This document shows positions 7,553-13,568 of a stretch of DNA of 16,403 nt, piece after piece. A model generated the notes under the pieces. It had not been told where the DNA came from, ran no database searches, and saw only the letters and a program-made list of their open reading frames with translations. This DNA comes from JBNRMR01 sp050942895. GTDB taxonomy: Bacteria; Bacillota; Clostridia; Christensenellales; UBA1750. The stretch covers positions 1 through 16,403 of the forward strand of contig JBMNOE010000037.1 of the NCBI GenBank assembly GCA_050942895.1, written 5' to 3'. Position 1 is the first letter of the stretch. The number at the start of each line of letters is the position of its first letter. Made by a program: the position numbers and the translations under genes.

Positions 7553-7663
7553 AGGGAACAAGTTGGCGGTCTCACGGAAGGCTATGCCACGTCTGTTGAG
7601 AGTGGCGAGCCTCAGGATGTGGCGACGATCACATTCTCGGAGACTGCGCCCACCGGGGATTAA
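7553..7663 (+). pseudogene. C-terminal fragment of a possible phage tail protein
   Basis: A plus-strand frame ending at TAA 7661-7663 reads EQVGGLTEGYATSVESGEP, QDVATITFSETAPTGD. The acidic, beta-strand-like ending resembles the tails of phage structural proteins, and the LLH holin remnant lies 170 bases downstream in the same direction. There is no start codon or ribosome binding site, and the open stretch is only 37 codons, so the assignment is tentative. Confidence 0.25.
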
Positions 7664-7835
7664 GCCGGCGGCTGAATAAAATAATGGTGCTTTTATTTGG
7701 CTGTGATGTAGGGCTTGCCTGTATCCGGCTCGAACGCCGCTTGGTGAACTGGATGAAAAACGCCTTAATAAAAACTATAACGGCAGTCTGTAAGGTAATT
7801 CACTACTTCAAAAGCTAATTTAGAAGGAAACCATT

Positions 7836-8128
7836 ATGGAATTCGACATTACGCAGATTGTGCTGGCGCTGATCGCTTTAGTCGCGGCAGCAATTACGAC
7901 GTTTTTAATTCCGTGGATACGTTCGCTCACCACCACGGCGCAGCAGGAGCAGTTTGTGGCATGGGTGTAGATATAGTCGCGGCGGCTGAGATGCTGTATG
8001 TCGGCACTGGGCGGGGCGAGAAAAAACGAGAATACGTTGAACAGTGGCTGGCAGAGCGGAGCGTTACGTATGACGATGCAATCGTCCGCGCGGCAATCAA
8101 GGCGGCGGTGTGGGGGTTAAAGGGGTAA
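7836..8128 (+). pseudogene. LLH-family phage holin, frameshifted
   Basis: Holins form membrane lesions that release the phage endolysin. The ATG at 7836, preceded by AGAAGGAAA, reads MEFDITQIVLALIALVAA, a single membrane span up to IPWIRSLTTTAQQEQFVAWV, and then hits TAG. Two bases must be dropped near 7969 to enter the next frame, VDIVAAAEMLYVGTGRGEKK, EYVEQWLAE, IKAAVWGLKG, which ends at 8128. The order of one span, AQQEQ, GxGRGExKxxYV and a short helical end matches the LLH holin family (about 95-100 residues). The endolysin that normally follows is missing. Confidence 0.75.
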
Positions 8129-8267
8129 ATAGGTGAACGGCTTCGCTCGATTTAACTGCTACTAACCTGTTACAAACGGTAGGATTCTGACCCCTTTTTC
8201 AAGCGGTCAATTTGCTGAACAATCCTGTAAACATCGGTAATTCGGCAATTAATGAAATAAAAAATTA

Positions 8268-8276
8268 TGGTATAAT
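8268..8276 (+). promoter_or_regulatory. Extended -10 promoter for the AraC-type gene
   Basis: TGG followed by TATAAT (8271-8276) forms an extended -10 element in AT-rich DNA. No good -35 box stands 17 bases upstream (ATTAAT). This would give a leader of about 135 bases before the ATG at 8420. Confidence 0.5.
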
Positions 8277-8292
8277 AAAACCGAATTTTTTA

Positions 8293-8319
8293 GCTTGTCC
8301 TTAGCGCAATGAGGCAAGC
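8293..8319 (+). other. Leader hairpin upstream of the AraC-type gene
   Basis: GCTTG (8293-8297) pairs with CAAGC (8315-8319), and CCT/AGG extends the stem past one unpaired T. It lies soon after the predicted transcription start. No T run follows, so attenuation is not supported. Confidence 0.3.
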
Positions 8320-8419
8320 GAATAATATTTATATAATTAATACGTGTGCGAAATTTGTACGCCTAATGTAAAGCAAATTCCTATAAATCTTTTAGACTGT
8401 TATTTACGGAGATATTCAC

Positions 8420-9337
8420 ATGAAAAGCAGTAAGGCATTTGACGATGTAATTCTTTACCTTGAAGAAATCATATTAAACGGTTACGAAATCGATTATAAC
8501 GAAATATCAAAGATTACTTTGAGTCCAGCGGCACTGTTTCAACGTATCTTTATTTTTGTATCGGGTGTAAGCATTTCCGATTACGTAAGGAAACGCCGCT
8601 TAACTTTGGCTGGGCATGATTTGAAGGATAGCGATATTTCCGTTTTAGACGCAGCCTTAAAATATGGCTTTCAATCACATTCCGCATTTACGAGGGCTTT
8701 CAAGGAACAGCATGGTATTACACCGTCAGAAGTAAAGAAGAAAACTGCTAAACTAAATGATTATCTTCCGATTAACTTCTCAAACATGAGATTTATTGGA
8801 GGTAGGCGTATTATGGCAGAAATGAAAAGAATTATTTACAAAGAAGTAGCAGAACGCTTAATGGTTGGGCTGTATCGTGAGACATCTTTTATGGATGGCG
8901 GCAAGGTATGGCAAGAGTTTTTTGCGAGCGGGGTAACTGATAAACTGGACACACTAACAGAAGCCAAATGTTGTGATGATATTGATGCAAATGATGGTAT
9001 AGGATTGATGTACGATTTCAAAGATATGCATAACTTCAATGTCATTATTGGCGATTTTGTAAGGACTGGTGTGAAAATACCTGATGGGTTATTTGCAAAG
9101 CATATACCCAAAGGATTAACGGCGCAAGTACAGATTGAAGGCAGCAATATAGCAGATATCCTTGATTCGGCATACCTACTAATCACGGAAGCTGTTGAAA
9201 AAACAGGCAGGGAAATTGACCATGATAATTTTTACTGGTGTGAAATATACACCTGCGAACGTTATAGTGAGCCCTTGAAACGAGGGGAAAGGGTAACTAT
9301 TGATTATATTATACCTATAAAAGCAGAGACTATATAG
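8420..9337 (+). CDS. AraC-family regulator with GyrI-like ligand domain
   Basis: The 305-residue protein combines an AraC-type DNA-binding domain (about residues 5-110) with a C-terminal GyrI/SOUL-like effector-binding domain (about 130-305). The first helix-turn-helix includes LSPAALFQRIFIFVSGVSIS followed by DYVRKRRL. The second includes VLDAALKYGFQSHSAFTRAF and HGITPSEVK, the signature of the family. The C-terminal part has the alternating strand pattern and ends YTCERYSEPLKRGERVTID, IPIK. Such proteins sense small hydrophobic or cationic compounds and often control transporters or modifying enzymes. GGAG lies 7 bases before the ATG. It is intact between decayed genes and is more AT-rich than the toxin DNA downstream. 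Its target genes are not evident. Confidence 0.9.
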   Translation: MKSSKAFDDVILYLEEIILNGYEIDYNEISKITLSPAALFQRIFIFVSGVSISDYVRKRRLTLAGHDLKDSDISVLDAALKYGFQSHSAFTRAFKEQHGITPSEVKKKTAKLNDYLPINFSNMRFIGGRRIMAEMKRIIYKEVAERLMVGLYRETSFMDGGKVWQEFFASGVTDKLDTLTEAKCCDDIDANDGIGLMYDFKDMHNFNVIIGDFVRTGVKIPDGLFAKHIPKGLTAQVQIEGSNIADILDSAYLLITEAVEKTGREIDHDNFYWCEIYTCERYSEPLKRGERVTIDYIIPIKAETI

Positions 9338-9461
9338 CTCAATGTGCATTATAAGCGAACCTTGTTGCCTCTTTTTCTCCTACCCTGTTCTTTGGAGGAG
9401 GCCCGGAGGTGCGGTGTGCGTAGCCCCGCAAAGCCTACGACAGACGCGCACCAGTGGAGCT

Positions 9462-9489
9462 GGTTTGCCGTACAATGAAGCGGCAAACC
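9462..9489. repeat. Perfect 9-bp inverted repeat
   Basis: GGTTTGCCG (9462-9470) and CGGCAAACC (9481-9489) are perfect inverted copies around a 10-base loop. The repeat lies where AT-rich DNA around the AraC-type gene gives way to the GC-rich toxin fragment. No T run follows. It may be an end of a lost mobile segment or a recombination hairpin, but no partner copy was found in the window. Confidence 0.5.
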
Positions 9490-9610
9490 GCGGCGAAAAT
9501 CTGGTGCTGCTGGCCCTGGCCCTGATGGCCGGCAATCTCGTGGAAATATTGCTGACGGGTTTGGCCTTCGACTCCGCCACCGGCTGTTCGCTCCGCAGCG
9601 CGCTGGATCA

Positions 9611-9688
9611 GCTGGAGAAAAACGGCTATCTCACCCTCGTGCAGCGGCAGCAGATTAATGCGCGGCTGAACCCGGGCGCGGGGAATGC
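9611..9688 (+). repeat. Toxin linker repeat, copy 1
   Basis: This 78-base stretch encodes LEKNGYLTLVQRQQINARLN and the following glycine-rich turn. It aligns without gaps to 10386-10463, with about 61 of 78 bases identical by hand count. It is the conserved junction just before the variable toxin tip. Confidence 0.85.
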
Positions 9689-10022
9689 GAACTTTAATAA
9701 TATTAAGGTAAATCAAAGATAACAGGATAAGCATATTCCTGGCACTAACAACTATAAGCAAAGCATCGAAAATGGTGTGAATCGCAGCATACTGAAAGAA
9801 GACCCGCAACGGCTGCTTGATGTCCATGCAGGTACTGGTACGCCAATAGGTAAAAATAAAGAGTAGGTAGATTTTGGCAAAGTTATCGGCAAATACTACG
9901 ACACAACCACTGGGGCATGCACAGATACAACAAAAGATATAATTTACTACAATAGCAGCGGTAGCGCACATATTGTTCCGTCTAATCCGACAGGAGTGCG
10001 TTGAAGATAAAGAGATGAAAAA

Positions 10023-10347
10023 ATGAAATACACTGAGTTAATGGCTGTTTTATCTGAGATAAATGAAAACAATCAATCTATCATTATTTACTTTGACAAC
10101 GGTCTTGTATTCAAAAGTTTCCGAAACACAGGGGGTGTTTGAATCAAGCAATTGCTTGGAAATGGACGACGAACAATATTTCGAGTACTATGCGTGTGGA
10201 GTAGAGATTACAGAAATTATGAGATTTTCAGAAAGCAATAATTATGAAGTATGCGGGGTAGCGGTTGGAAAACTCATTGAAGTTTCTGAATTAAATGAAC
10301 CCATTAGGATTGAGGCAGAAGGAAAAGGTGTGATTTGGCAGAAATAA
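10023..10347 (+). pseudogene. Immunity-like protein for the Ntox50 toxin, frameshifted
   Basis: The ATG at 10023 lies 18 bases after the toxin stop and reads MKYTELMAVLSEINENNQSI, then IIYFDNGLVFKSFRNTG, before a TGA. Removing one G from the five-G run at 10131-10135 joins it to VFESSNCLEMDDEQYFEYYA, then the acidic end VSELNEPIRIEAEGKGVIWQ, closing at 10347. The restored protein is about 107 residues, small and acidic, which is typical of cytoplasmic immunity proteins that bind a basic nuclease. The family is not recognised, and the role rests on position directly after the toxin tip. A shorter reading from 10063 in the second frame has no convincing ribosome binding site. Confidence 0.65.
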
Positions 10348-10374
10348 ACTAATTCCAAAGGGCCGCTCCCTATA

Positions 10375-10710
10375 TTGCTCTATACGCTTGAGAAAAACGG
10401 GTACCTTACCTCCGCCCAGCAGCGGCAGATCAGTGCAAGGCTGAACGGGGGCGTGGGGAATGCCATCCAAGCCACACAGCACGGATCACAAAGATTAACA
10501 GAACGGGGCTTTACAGCAAGTGACATATCTTTAACGAAGTCAACTAATATAATAAAAACTCAGGCAAATGGTGCAAAAGTATATATAAAAGAAGTTAGCT
10601 CGGATAGGTTCAATGTAATAATTGAAGGCAATAAGGGAGTTGTTATCGCCTCGAAGAATATTAGCCAAAAAGCGTTAGACAGATTATCGAATAATTATGG
10701 CTGGAAGTGA
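10375..10710 (+). CDS. Orphan toxin tip with linker (BECR/DUF4258-like)
   Basis: The frame carries the same linker as the first cassette (LEKNGYLTSAQQRQISARLN) and then a different tip: QHGSQRLTERGFTASDISLT, a central beta region (AKVYIKEVSSDRFNVIIEG) and a helical end. The HG-x-x-R-x-x-x-RG-F pattern followed by a compact alpha/beta fold resembles DUF4258-like RNase tips of the BECR group, but this family call is from pattern only. There is no proper start: only TTG at 10375 without a ribosome binding site, and homology to the first cassette already begins near 10364. It is best seen as a silent cassette that could be expressed after recombination through the linker, not as a free protein. 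Confidence 0.6.
   Translation: MLYTLEKNGYLTSAQQRQISARLNGGVGNAIQATQHGSQRLTERGFTASDISLTKSTNIIKTQANGAKVYIKEVSSDRFNVIIEGNKGVVIASKNISQKALDRLSNNYGWK
10386..10463 (+). repeat. Toxin linker repeat, copy 2
   Basis: The 78-base partner of the repeat at 9611-9688. Downstream of base 10463 the similarity between the two toxin genes stops, which is the usual boundary between conserved toxin body and exchangeable tip. Confidence 0.85.
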
Positions 10711-10721
10711 GGATGGGTGCA

Positions 10722-10925
10722 ATGGAAAAACAAATGTATCAATGTTGCTTTTGCGAAAATGATATTACTTCGAACAAACTTGATGTTACTGGTATAGTTA
10801 TCATTACTAATTGGGACAAAGGAAAAGACTTACAACAAGAGCAACAGTTATTTTGTCATATAGAATGCCTGAAAAACAAACTATCAAAGAATGTGCTGCC
10901 ATATCTAAAGGATACAGTTGAGTGA
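10722..10925 (+). CDS. Small Cys-rich protein, probable immunity protein
   Basis: The 67-residue product starts MEKQMYQCCFCENDI. The start at 10722 is preceded by GAGGATGGG; an alternative ATG at 10713 would add three residues. It follows the orphan toxin tip by 11 bases, the usual place of an immunity gene. CCFC near the N-terminus and HIEC near residue 49 could bind one zinc ion. The middle part is predicted as beta strands (VTGIVIITNW) and the end as helix. I do not recognise a named family. It has no lesion, in contrast to its neighbours, which fits selection to keep protection against a toxin carried by sister cells. Confidence 0.7.
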   Translation: MEKQMYQCCFCENDITSNKLDVTGIVIITNWDKGKDLQQEQQLFCHIECLKNKLSKNVLPYLKDTVE

Positions 10926-11165
10926 TCCGTTTGCGTATGCATATACGTGAGTAAATTTCATGTTTATATAGCTTTTACAAACGCGACGATCTGTAAAGAG
11001 CATCTTCGATTCCAACACTCTAATACGTACGCGTTTTAAAAACCATCTTTGCGCAGGAACAGAATAAAGTGGCAACCTTTTGGTAACGAATTATTAAAAG
11101 CATGCAATACATGTATTTTAAAATGCTTATTTGCAAGCAAAAGTAATGCATAATCTTTAATCAAA

Positions 11166-11215
11166 CTTGACTGTGGACCAAGAGGCCGGAGGTTCAAGTC
11201 CTCTCACCCAGCCCC
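11166..11215 (+). pseudogene. 3' half of a tRNA, probably tRNA-His
   Basis: The fragment has a complete T arm (GGAGG, loop TTCAAGT, CCTCT at 11188-11204), a five-base variable region, an anticodon arm CTTGA-CTGTGGA-CCAAG with U33 and anticodon GTG (11173-11175), and the acceptor 3' strand CACCCAG (11205-11211). Base 73 is C, which is characteristic of tRNA-His. The D arm and the 5' acceptor strand are missing upstream. Half tRNAs of this type are typical of attachment sites left by elements that integrate into tRNA genes. One mismatch (A31-C39) fits decay. The His identity is probable but not certain. Confidence 0.55.
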
Positions 11216-11220
11216 CCGAA

Positions 11221-11248
11221 GTCAGTCATTGGAAAATGGCTGTCTTTT
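11221..11248 (+). terminator. Terminator after the tRNA fragment
   Basis: GTCAGTCATT pairs with AATGGCTGTC (one mismatch and one G-T pair) around GGAA, and TTTT follows. It lies 5 bases after the tRNA end, as a native tRNA terminator would. Confidence 0.65.
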
Positions 11249-11557
11249 GCTAGCATGGGGATATCGATTGTTTATCAGCCTATTTTTTGCTTGCTTTTTT
11301 GTGTAAAGGAAATTGTCATGGCCATTGTACGACACGTTTAACATATCAGATCAAAAAGTAATTTAGCATCAGAAGCCAGCAGTGCTAAAATCATATCCGC
11401 ATCTTAATGAGATAAGGAAAACGCACTGGAGCTATCGTTTGAGTCTAGAACCGTGAGCAGTTGGAGTGTGGGATATATTGCAAAATTGCGGGCAAAATAA
11501 TTTAGCAAGTGATTGCATTAGCCATTATATGTTACCTTGTGGGCTTTGGAGGATAAA

Positions 11558-12124
11558 ATGAACCCTTGCTTTATACCAGTGATCTGGCCGGAAGATCAAC
11601 CTTCTGAAGAGGCTGAAAGCTATCGGCATTGTGTAATATGCACGCAAAAGTCCCGTATCATTTGGGGGGAAGGAAACCCTAAAGCGCCTATTCTTATCAT
11701 TTTAGATAATCCGGGAGCTCGCGAAGATAAAGACGGAAATGAATATGTCTGCGGAACAAGGCAAACCTTGCAAACTGCCCTGCACCAAGCTCGTCTGGCG
11801 GCAGATAATGTTTACTTAACATATTTGCTGAAATGCAGGCCTCTGAGCCGGTATAACAAAGAAGAAGCAAGGGATTTCAGCAAGCCGTTTTTGATTCGCC
11901 AAATAGAACAGATGCAGCCGAAGCTTATTGCTTGTTTAGGAGATGTCGTCACGCGTGCGATGTTTAACGATGAGGGCGCTTGTGTAAAAAAACTTAGAGG
12001 ATTGTGGCATGAGATGCTTGGATTTCCCTGCATCGTCTCTTACCATCCGTTGGCCGTAAGGCGGCGTCCTAATCTGATGCCCAGATTCATGGAGGATTGG
12101 AACATGCTTGCCCAGAAGCTTTAA
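11558..12124 (+). CDS. Uracil-DNA glycosylase superfamily protein (family 4-like)
   Basis: The 188-residue protein belongs to the uracil-DNA glycosylase fold, which removes uracil from DNA by base flipping. The start at 11558 is chosen for the GGAGG 4 bases upstream; the upstream ATG at 11537 has none. Motif 1 is NPGAREDKDG (residues 51-60) followed by GTRQTL, motif 2 is YHPLAVRRRP (162-171), and KCRP is at 92-95. Family 4 enzymes bind a 4Fe-4S cluster through four Cys. Here C25, C28 and C93 are present, but the fourth position (S108, in DFSKPF) is Ser. It may hold a weaker or altered cluster. The gene is intact and seems to be transcribed alone. Confidence 0.88.
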   Translation: MNPCFIPVIWPEDQPSEEAESYRHCVICTQKSRIIWGEGNPKAPILIILDNPGAREDKDGNEYVCGTRQTLQTALHQARLAADNVYLTYLLKCRPLSRYNKEEARDFSKPFLIRQIEQMQPKLIACLGDVVTRAMFNDEGACVKKLRGLWHEMLGFPCIVSYHPLAVRRRPNLMPRFMEDWNMLAQKL

Positions 12125-12741
12125 TTTCGCTGCAAAAAAAGATAATTGATACTGCTTTGCTTGCAGTTACTGACATCCACATATGGGTAAAGTACGCAAG
12201 GCGCTTATATGTTGTCAAAGGCAAGCCGGTTACATCTATAGATATTTGGGCGCCTATGTTTATGGTGAACATATCCGCTGTTCAATTCAGAAGGCATATT
12301 GAGTGTGAAGCATGTCCAAGCAGCTTGTTAATCATGTGTGTGGGCGTAGTGTTCAAGGGCTTTTTATTAAAAACCTTGTTTTTTAGAGCTGCAAGTTCTC
12401 TTTCGCGTAAATACTATGTACGCCGTCAGTTAGCTGGGAAGTGAGTTTGGCTATATCTCGGTTGACTGATTTATTATGTAGCTCTTAGAACCATAGGATA
12501 TTTTAAGCACACTCAAATTGCACCTCATTGAAAGAACTCAAAAATTAGGTATATCCTGTTATTTTATATAAAAAATTATTTAACACTAAAGCTTTTAGTT
12601 AAATTTGCCTGGCTTTTTTTGATCTGTCCCAAAACAGCTTAAATAAATGCCCGGCTTTTATAGCGCTGCAATATCAGCTTTAGTCCTATGGTGTTTTCCG
12701 TTAGGGGGTTGGATCGCGCGTGTTGTGGTCTAAACATGATT
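12125..12741. other. Intergenic region without a supported gene
   Basis: A plus-strand open stretch (12097-12444) overlaps the end of the glycosylase gene, lacks a ribosome binding site and has no recognisable motif, so it is not called. Two short T-rich repeats, GCCTGGCTTTTTTT near 12607 and GCCCGGCTTTTA near 12649, are visible but have no paired stem. No clear terminator for the converging minus-strand operon was found. Confidence 0.5.
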
Positions 12742-13554
12742 TCAAACGCAAAAGACCAGGCTTTGAGCTGCGTTTTCAATGATGTGCTGCGGCGAGGGGT
12801 TGTTTGCAACCTCCAAAGATATATAACCATCATATCCAATGCAATCAAGGGCGCGGCTTATGCCCACGAAATCGGTATGGCCTTCGCCGGGCAGACACCG
12901 ATTGCTGTCTGCAAAATGGACATGGGAGAACTTTTCTCCATATAGCTTGATCGATTGAATCATATCCGTATCCTCAATATTAGAGTGGAAGGTGTCGTAT
13001 AGTATGCCGACATTTTCAAGGCCATCAAGGGAGTTAAGAAACTCATACACTGCCTGGGTTGTGTTCAAAAGACAGGTCTCATAGCGATTGATTGGCTCCA
13101 AATTGATAGTGATACCGCACCTTTTGGCATATTCAGCCACAGGTAAAAGCTCATGCCTTAAAAGCGTAAGCTCATCGCACAAGGGAAGTCCGCCGCCCTT
13201 GCCTCGAAGAGAACCGATAGTGATGTTTGCCCCGCCAAGGCAAACGGCAAAATCGACATGATCCAATAAGCGCTGGCGTGTGGCCTCACGCACCTGTCGG
13301 GAAGTGCTAGTAAGACTTAAGCCTTCAAGGCCGGCAGCCTGGCCTGTGGCGATGGTTGAAACCTTTAAGCCGTGGATGTTGATTTGTTTAAAAACCGCAT
13401 CCGCATCCAGAAGACTTGGATCGCTTACAACCAGCTCCACACCTTCAAAGCCGCAATCTCTAACCCATTGAAGCGCCTGAGGAAAATGTTTTCCCGAAAA
13501 GGGGGAAAAAGGCGAGTCATATTGCACTGAAATGGAAGCGCTTTTTTTCACCAT
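12742..13554 (-). CDS. TIM-barrel sugar (phosphate) isomerase/epimerase
   Basis: The 270-residue protein has the xylose-isomerase-like TIM-barrel fold. Metal and catalytic residues of the D-tagatose/D-psicose 3-epimerase group can be placed: E153 in NLEPINRYE, D187 and H190 in LYDTFHSNIED, H211/H213 in HVHFADSNR, and E248 in ISLEVANN. A divalent metal with a pair of Glu acting in proton exchange would be expected. AGGAGG lies 8 bases before the ATG. It is 14 bases downstream of the Gfo/Idh/MocA gene, so both form one operon, a common pairing for conversion of rare sugars, sugar acids or inositols. The exact substrate cannot be read from the sequence. Confidence 0.9.
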   Translation of the reverse strand: MVKKSASISVQYDSPFSPFSGKHFPQALQWVRDCGFEGVELVVSDPSLLDADAVFKQINIHGLKVSTIATGQAAGLEGLSLTSTSRQVREATRQRLLDHVDFAVCLGGANITIGSLRGKGGGLPLCDELTLLRHELLPVAEYAKRCGITINLEPINRYETCLLNTTQAVYEFLNSLDGLENVGILYDTFHSNIEDTDMIQSIKLYGEKFSHVHFADSNRCLPGEGHTDFVGISRALDCIGYDGYISLEVANNPSPQHIIENAAQSLVFCV

Positions 13555-13568
13555 AAGTTAGGCCTCCT

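Larger units (their letters stand above)
9342..10004 (+). pseudogene. Polymorphic toxin C-terminus, Ntox50-type, two nonsense codons
   Basis: One frame runs from about 9342 to TGA 10002-10004 with two internal stops, TAA at 9720-9722 and TAG at 9864-9866. The middle part is a helical pretoxin segment (LALMAGNLVEILLTGLAFDS, LDQLEKNGYLTLVQRQQI). After the linker comes QDKHIPGTNNY, SILKEDPQRLL, AGTGTPIG, VDFGKVIGKYYD, TTKDIIYY and HIVPSNP. This order matches the polymorphic toxin type 50 domain, a presumed nuclease toxin. The stops replace what are probably Lys and Gln codons in homologues. The ATG at 9342 has no ribosome binding site, and the upstream delivery part of the toxin is missing, so this is a truncated remnant whose true 5' edge is unclear (about 9440). 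Confidence 0.75.
10926..11557. other. Intergenic region with tRNA half and no gene
   Basis: Apart from the tRNA fragment and its terminator this stretch contains no coding frame with a start and ribosome binding site. It is AT-rich. A perfect 7-base inverted repeat TTTAGCA/TGCTAAA is at 11362-11368 and 11383-11389, with no T run. The end (11549-11553) holds the GGAGG of the next gene. No clear promoter for that gene could be assigned. Confidence 0.6.

Noticed and set aside
7116..7679. Plus-strand open frame of 187 codons
   Set aside because: It is antisense to the zinc-ribbon protein and the ImmA remnant and has no motif. Only its end region overlaps the separate tail-like frame, which is in another register.
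9435..9971. Minus-strand open frame of 178 codons across the first toxin
   Set aside because: The plus strand carries ordered Ntox50 motifs and a linker conserved in a second copy, while the minus frame has none.
12097..12444. Plus-strand open frame of 115 codons after the glycosylase
   Set aside because: It overlaps the glycosylase end, lacks a ribosome binding site and shows no family pattern.
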